Below, one piece after another: positions 63,301-64,000 of a stretch of 64,000 nucleotides of DNA (position 1 is its first letter; the number at the start of each line of letters is the position of its first letter). Source of the stretch: Mactra quadrangularis (lineage: Eukaryota; Mollusca; Bivalvia; Venerida; Mactridae); assembly GCA_025267735.1 (NCBI GenBank), contig CM046294.1, forward strand, positions 19,464,162 to 19,528,161, written 5' to 3'. Made by a program: the position numbers and the translations under genes. Below the pieces are notes generated by a model. The model saw only the letters and a program-made list of their open reading frames with translations, was not told the DNA's origin and searched no databases.

Positions 63301-63403
63301 TATTGTGTTTGCACAATCTAGAATGAAACGTCAAGCTATATATTGTATCAGTCCAAGAAGTATCAACATATGTGGAAGTATTAATGCTGTATGTTTTGAC
63401 AAG
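39306..63403 (+). CDS. P5B-type cation/polyamine transporting ATPase (ATP13A2/3-like), 5' half
   Basis: Exons: 39306-39321, 40458-40555, 50436-50603, 53556-53614, then either 54393-54480 or 54541-54679, then 55693-55778, 56607-56681, 57652-57721, 58666-58800, 59514-59580, 60452-60583, 61691-61846, 62423-62568 and 63203-63403. All have GT-AG borders and compatible phases, giving 499 codons with the first alternative exon. The protein opens [15 protein letters not shown]. Next comes [13 protein letters not shown] and a membrane hairpin typical of P5B N-termini, a variable stretch, KYIWNPD, the M1-M2 region ([22 protein letters not shown]), the actuator domain with DLVPGD and TGES (split across the 60583/61691 junction), and the M4 signature PPALPAA, which marks P5B rather than P5A. 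It ends at CFDK, so the catalytic Asp is in view and Thr-Gly-Thr must start the next exon outside the window. The family works in late endosomal/lysosomal membranes; human ATP13A2 and ATP13A3 have been linked to polyamine export. Intron 2 is 9.9 kb. Confidence 0.93.
40556..41615. other. First part of ATP13A intron 2
   Basis: Unique-looking AT-rich sequence with a C run at 41088-41105. No gene seen. Confidence 0.5.
41620..41908 (-). repeat. SINE family B, minus strand
   Basis: Tail TGGGTTTAACGCCTTGTCAT, body TACGGCGTCCAGGGCACC, and B-box complement GGGAATCGAACCCGTGCC. Confidence 0.8.
42312..42556. mobile_element. Short MITE with GTCGCCTC ends
   Basis: GTCGCCTCGCTCTAACAATG at the left is inverted at the right as CATTGTTAGATTGAGGCGAC (two mismatches). 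Length 245 bp. Confidence 0.75.
42557..43261. other. Intron sequence, possibly older repeat
   Basis: No secure feature. Frames at 42.88-43.26 kb are short and on both strands. Confidence 0.3.
43262..44325 (+). mobile_element. 5'-truncated LINE reverse transcriptase with a PHD-like zinc finger
   Basis: The open frame from 43262 to TGA 44021-44023 contains the RT active site ([13 protein letters not shown]), then [18 protein letters not shown]. Next is a cysteine/histidine finger ([33 protein letters not shown]) and the RT thumb region ([27 protein letters not shown]). A frameshift near 44000 moves to another frame ([29 protein letters not shown]), which ends near 44291. A (GATGAT)n tail at 44302-44323 marks the 3' end, as in RTE-like LINEs. 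The 5' two thirds are missing. It sits inside ATP13A intron 2. Confidence 0.85.
44326..45845. other. Intron sequence with a SINE D copy
   Basis: A minus-strand SINE D lies at about 44925-45100 (ACAAGTTCTTACAACTTAGA ... ACTCGGCCATGCATGCTCC). Runs of C occur near 44475-44520. The rest is unrecognised. Confidence 0.5.
45850..46418. mobile_element. Tc1/mariner-type MITE with a nested SINE B
   Basis: TIRs CACTGGGGTCCAAAAGTTTC and GAAACTTTTGGACCCCAGTG are perfect inverses, flanked by TA on both sides. The SINE at 45945-46225 has inserted inside. Confidence 0.85.
45945..46225 (+). repeat. SINE family B, full length
   Basis: Head ACCCGGGTCGATAGCGCAG, B box GGTTCGAATCCC, body GGCCTTGTGGAAGGGTAGG, and tail AAGGCGATAAATCTAGT. 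Confidence 0.9.
46441..46550 (-). repeat. SINE family B, 3' half
   Basis: TTGGAGTTAACGCCGTGTC to AACCAGTACTCACC. It is head-truncated and begins about 20 bp after the Tc1-type MITE. Confidence 0.75.
46551..47080. other. Intron sequence, no gene
   Basis: AT-rich with a G run at 46976-46987. Confidence 0.4.
47083..47162. repeat. 80-bp hairpin
   Basis: Arms ATAGTGATTGAGGATCTCTA... and ...TAGAGATCCTCAATCACTAT are nearly perfect inverses over about 38 bp with almost no loop. Confidence 0.85.
47163..47740. other. Intron sequence, no gene
   Basis: A G/C homopolymer cluster at 47178-47210; otherwise unremarkable. The open frame at 47338-47574 has no family features. Confidence 0.35.
47744..47990 (+). 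mobile_element. MITE with GTGGTGCTTTTCA ends, intact copy
   Basis: TIRs of about 45 bp (TTTCATAAAAATTCTTACG at the left, inverse near 47960-47985). This is the reference for the half element fused to the Gpc1-like exon at 3.75 kb. Confidence 0.8.
47991..49045. other. Intron sequence, nothing recognised
   Basis: AT-rich, no open frame or clear repeat. Confidence 0.4.
49052..49463. mobile_element. TIR element rich in GCTAGCTAGCG palindromes
   Basis: Ends GGGCACGTTCCGCAAGGCGA and TCGCCTTACGGTTTGCCC are imperfect inverses. GCTAGCTAG/CGCTAGCTAGCG occurs near both ends, and AACGGTTTGC-like motifs recur inside. Confidence 0.65.
49464..50435. other. Last part of ATP13A intron 2
   Basis: No repeat recognised. 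The polypyrimidine tract and TTTTCAG acceptor end at 50435. Confidence 0.5.
50805..50975 (+). repeat. Repeat shared with 1.6 kb plus a SINE C body fragment
   Basis: 50805-50905 matches 1595-1715. The adjoining 50915-50975 (GGCAAGAAATAAACCTGAGA, CCACCCAGGTGTAAATGGGTACC) matches the SINE C body. Confidence 0.5.
51135..51448 (+). repeat. SINE family A, full length with a decayed B box
   Basis: Head GCCGCCCGGCTAGCTCAG. The body is identical in order to the other copies, and the tail is CTACCACAAAAAAAACAACC, having lost the GGCGTTAAACC motif. Confidence 0.85.
52028..52415 (+). repeat. SINE family B with a duplicated tRNA head
   Basis: Two consecutive heads (52028-52132 and 52139-52235) each have GGTTCGAATCCCACCC and the following TTATACCCTTCCATGAAA. 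The second lacks most of the A-box region. A single body and tail follow (GGCGTTAACTCCAAT). Confidence 0.85.
52440..53187. other. Intron sequence, nothing recognised
   Basis: Part of the intron between ATP13A exons 3 and 4. Confidence 0.45.
53188..53531. mobile_element. hAT-type MITE, copy 2
   Basis: TIRs TAGGGGTGTAACAATAC and ACTGTTACACCCCTA. The flanks ATGTATAT and ATATATAT match at 7 of 8 bases. It ends 24 bp before an ATP13A exon. Confidence 0.75.
53790..54350 (+). repeat. Decayed SINE B split by another element
   Basis: SINE remnants (TGTACCCTTCCATGAAAATA before 53915; GCCAGCCTTGTGTATTGG, AAGAAAGCAAGGTTAGTGCA after 54160) flank an insert at about 53918-54162. The insert has CCCCGCTTCGAAGAAGAGGGGGG near its left end and GCGGGGGTATCACTAGTGAGC near its right. 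Confidence 0.6.
54393..54480 (+). CDS. Alternative exon A of the ATP13A-like gene
   Basis: Acceptor TTTCAG at 54387-54392 and donor CAG|GTAAGA at 54478-54486. The exon enters in phase 2 and leaves in phase 0, encoding about 30 residues rich in Ser, Arg and His ([17 protein letters not shown]). It fits the variable cytoplasmic stretch between the first membrane hairpin and the conserved RYF/KYIW segment. Using exon A puts the catalytic Asp near residue 498, close to the position in vertebrate ATP13A3 as I recall it. Confidence 0.7.
54541..54679 (+). CDS. Alternative exon B of the ATP13A-like gene, partly MITE-derived
   Basis: Acceptor CATTTAG ends at 54540 and donor AAG|GTATGG begins at 54680. 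It also enters in phase 2 and leaves in phase 0, encoding about 47 residues (begins [10 protein letters not shown], ends LVGMQPSYK). Only 60 bp separate it from exon A, and A joined to B would be out of frame. Bases from 54600 onward are the left terminal repeat of a Mutator-like MITE. It could be a true alternative exon, or an open stretch that is never spliced. Confidence 0.45.
54600..55077. mobile_element. Mutator-like MITE overlapping ATP13A exon B
   Basis: The left end ATTAGGTACAACCTCGGCGA and right end CGCTGAGGTGGTTCCGAATG match the TIRs at 28532-28891. The flanks TAAAATCTC (54591-54599) and CAAAATCCC (55078-55086) match at 7 of 9 bases, as expected for an old 9-bp target duplication. 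Confidence 0.7.
55882..56335. mobile_element. hAT-type MITE, copy 3
   Basis: TIRs TAGGGCTGTCACGATAC and TATTGTGACAGCCCTA, with target duplication TTAGTCAG/TTAGTCAT (7 of 8). It lies in an ATP13A intron. Confidence 0.85.
56836..57370 (+). repeat. Element with ~155-165-bp internal units, two-unit copy
   Basis: Head TTTAGCTTGACTTTACGAAG, GTCTGCGTCCACGTCC. The block ATCAACTTCAAACTTTAAAT...CCTTATTATCAACCACATCTC recurs about 165 bp later. Same family as 22040-23480 and 61180-61470. Confidence 0.65.
57384..57540 (+). repeat. SINE family C
   Basis: Head AGCAGTGGTCCAGTGGTAGG, B-box-like GTTTGTATCCC, body TGAACAAGAAATTTACCAAC and CTCCACCCAGATATAAACGG. It links the minisatellite unit to a complete SINE. 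Confidence 0.65.
57764..57990 (+). repeat. SINE family A, diverged and 3'-truncated
   Basis: Head CACTCAGTCTTTGGCGCAC, B box GGTTTGATTCCC, body GGGCATACTTTTGTGGAGCT. Confidence 0.7.
59140..59465 (+). repeat. SINE family D, interrupted
   Basis: Head GTGGATGGCCCAATGGTTAT, body TTTCCTTGAGCAATCTACTT. A short AT-rich interruption (59270-59385) is followed by CTGGGGGACCAGGAAGTAGA and the usual AAATCTTAGTTGTAAGAACT end. Confidence 0.55.
59680..59800 (+). repeat. SINE family B, internally deleted
   Basis: CCTGGTCGGGAGCGCAGTTG, then directly GGTTATACCCTTC and GGCCTTGTGAAAGGGTAGG. Confidence 0.65.
60068..60384. mobile_element. Tc1/mariner-type MITE
   Basis: TIRs CACTGCCCTCCAAAAGCTTC and AACTTTTGGAGGGCAGTG, flanked by TA on both sides. 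Related ends are at 45850-46418. Confidence 0.85.
60674..61018 (-). mobile_element. CAGTCCCATAAA-TIR element, copy 3
   Basis: Both ends are present: TCAGTCCCATAAAATCGTGG and ATGTTTATGGGACTG. The interior is inverted relative to copy 1. Confidence 0.8.
61180..61470 (+). repeat. Element with ~155-bp internal units, short copy
   Basis: Head TTTAGCTCGGACTATTCAAT, GGGGCTATCCTACTC, GTCGGCGTTGGTGTAAC. The sequence CTTGGTTAAGTTTTTAGGTG is duplicated, then one unit with TAACTCTTGGATGAATTTA follows. Confidence 0.65.
61471..61607 (+). repeat. SINE family B, 3' half
   Basis: GGTATATGGAGAAGTTTCGG, GAGTCCAGGAAAGCTAGGTT, and tail TGTCGACATCCCATAAAACC. Confidence 0.65.
62604..62700 (+). repeat. SINE family A fragment
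   Basis: GGGACATACATACTTTTGTA, TAGTCATGAAATATTTTCTA and CAGCCATTCTCCTG match the A body. Head and tail are missing. Confidence 0.5.
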
Positions 63404-63431
63404 GTTAGTGACTTATTTATGTACTAAAATA

Positions 63432-63590
63432 CAGTGCCCACCAAATTCTCTGAGACATTTTTACTTAGTTGGCTGACTAAATAGCTTTTATTGCACTGTG
63501 CCTATCAGAATGTCAGTAGTTCCATAATGTTCGAGACATTTCCACTTTGTTGGCCTACTAAATAGCTTGTATTGTACAGTTTCCACCAAA
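63432..63590. repeat. Two tandem ~105-bp units
   Basis: CAGTGCCCACCAAATTCTCT ... GAGACATTTTTACTTAGTTGG and CTAAATAGCTTTTATTGCA recur as GAGACATTTCCACTTTGTTGG and CTAAATAGCTTGTATTGTA. The start resembles a Tc1-type MITE end. Confidence 0.5.
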
Positions 63591-64000
63591 AAATCAAAAA
63601 CATACATGCCTTATGATTGTTTTGTACTATTATCTATGGGTAGTGCAAAACTTTACTTCAAGTAAATGATGAAGGACATAGATAAGTTTTTTTCTCTGAC
63701 CTTAGCCACCTATCAAGATATTATGCTTAAAACTGCATATTGATACGGTATGATAAAAGTCATGATAAAGTACTTGCGATATGAAAGTAAAAATAGAATG
63801 AGATGTATATTATTATGTTTTTAAATTCTTGAAAAAATAATAAAAGTAACCTATTAAATAAAAAACAAGTTTATGGATTGTAATTTTAATGGGTCCTCAA
63901 AGTGAGGTAATGTTGACTTTTTTAAGAAAAAAGGTTAGGAATTTTGTTCTTTAGCTTAACTCATGTTTGATTGAATTATATTGCACTTTTAAAATTGTTT

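Overview
This is an AT-rich stretch of animal nuclear DNA: small exons with GT-AG introns of hundreds to thousands of bases, tRNA-derived SINEs, many short inverted-repeat (MITE-like) elements, fragments of two LINEs and long tandem arrays. The repeat style, and proteins that look lophotrochozoan, suggest a mollusc, most likely a bivalve; this is inference because no search could be run. No operon, CRISPR array, phage or bacterial insertion is visible.

Three protein genes, all on the + strand, are supported. (1) 1.8-8.2 kb: a multi-exon membrane protein resembling the Gpc1/DUF2838 glycerophosphocholine acyltransferase family. Its 3' exons are intact, but a central exon is cut off a few codons after its acceptor and runs into half of a MITE. 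(2) 14.4-18.8 kb: a complete three-exon, 483-residue major-facilitator transporter of the Nodulin-like/NFD4 type. (3) 39.3 kb to the right edge: the 5' half of a P5B-type ATPase (ATP13A2/3-like), 499 codons reaching Asp-Lys of the phosphorylation motif; the rest lies beyond the window. Two adjacent candidate exons in this gene have identical splice phases and cannot be joined in frame, so they look mutually exclusive. One of them crosses the edge of a Mutator-like MITE. A tRNA-Arg(CCT) gene lies at 11.3 kb.

The remainder is mostly repeats. 24.7-27.5 kb is a 34-bp minisatellite of about 80 units that appears to be an amplified SINE head, with a pol III A-box consensus in most units. 30.4-37.9 kb is a decayed L1/Tx1-like LINE whose ORF1-like and ORF2-like parts are separated by a 2.7-kb array of 50-bp units. 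43.3-44.3 kb is a 5'-truncated LINE reverse transcriptase carrying a PHD-like zinc finger. Two main SINE families (A and B) have different tRNA heads but similar 3' tails, and two further families (C and D) are present. Several MITE families could be assigned to superfamilies from target-site duplications: hAT (8 bp), Mutator-like (9 bp), Tc1/mariner (TA). One family (22.0-23.5, 56.8-57.4 and 61.2-61.5 kb) carries varying numbers of a ~155-bp internal unit. A foldback element built from a repeated 14-mer ends about 180 bp upstream of the ATP13A start codon.

The three genes show no evident shared pathway beyond being membrane proteins. The most unusual material is where mobile elements meet coding sequence: the deleted acyltransferase exon, the MITE-derived ATPase exon and the SINE-derived minisatellite. 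I found no convincing wholly new biological system; these are the best leads.
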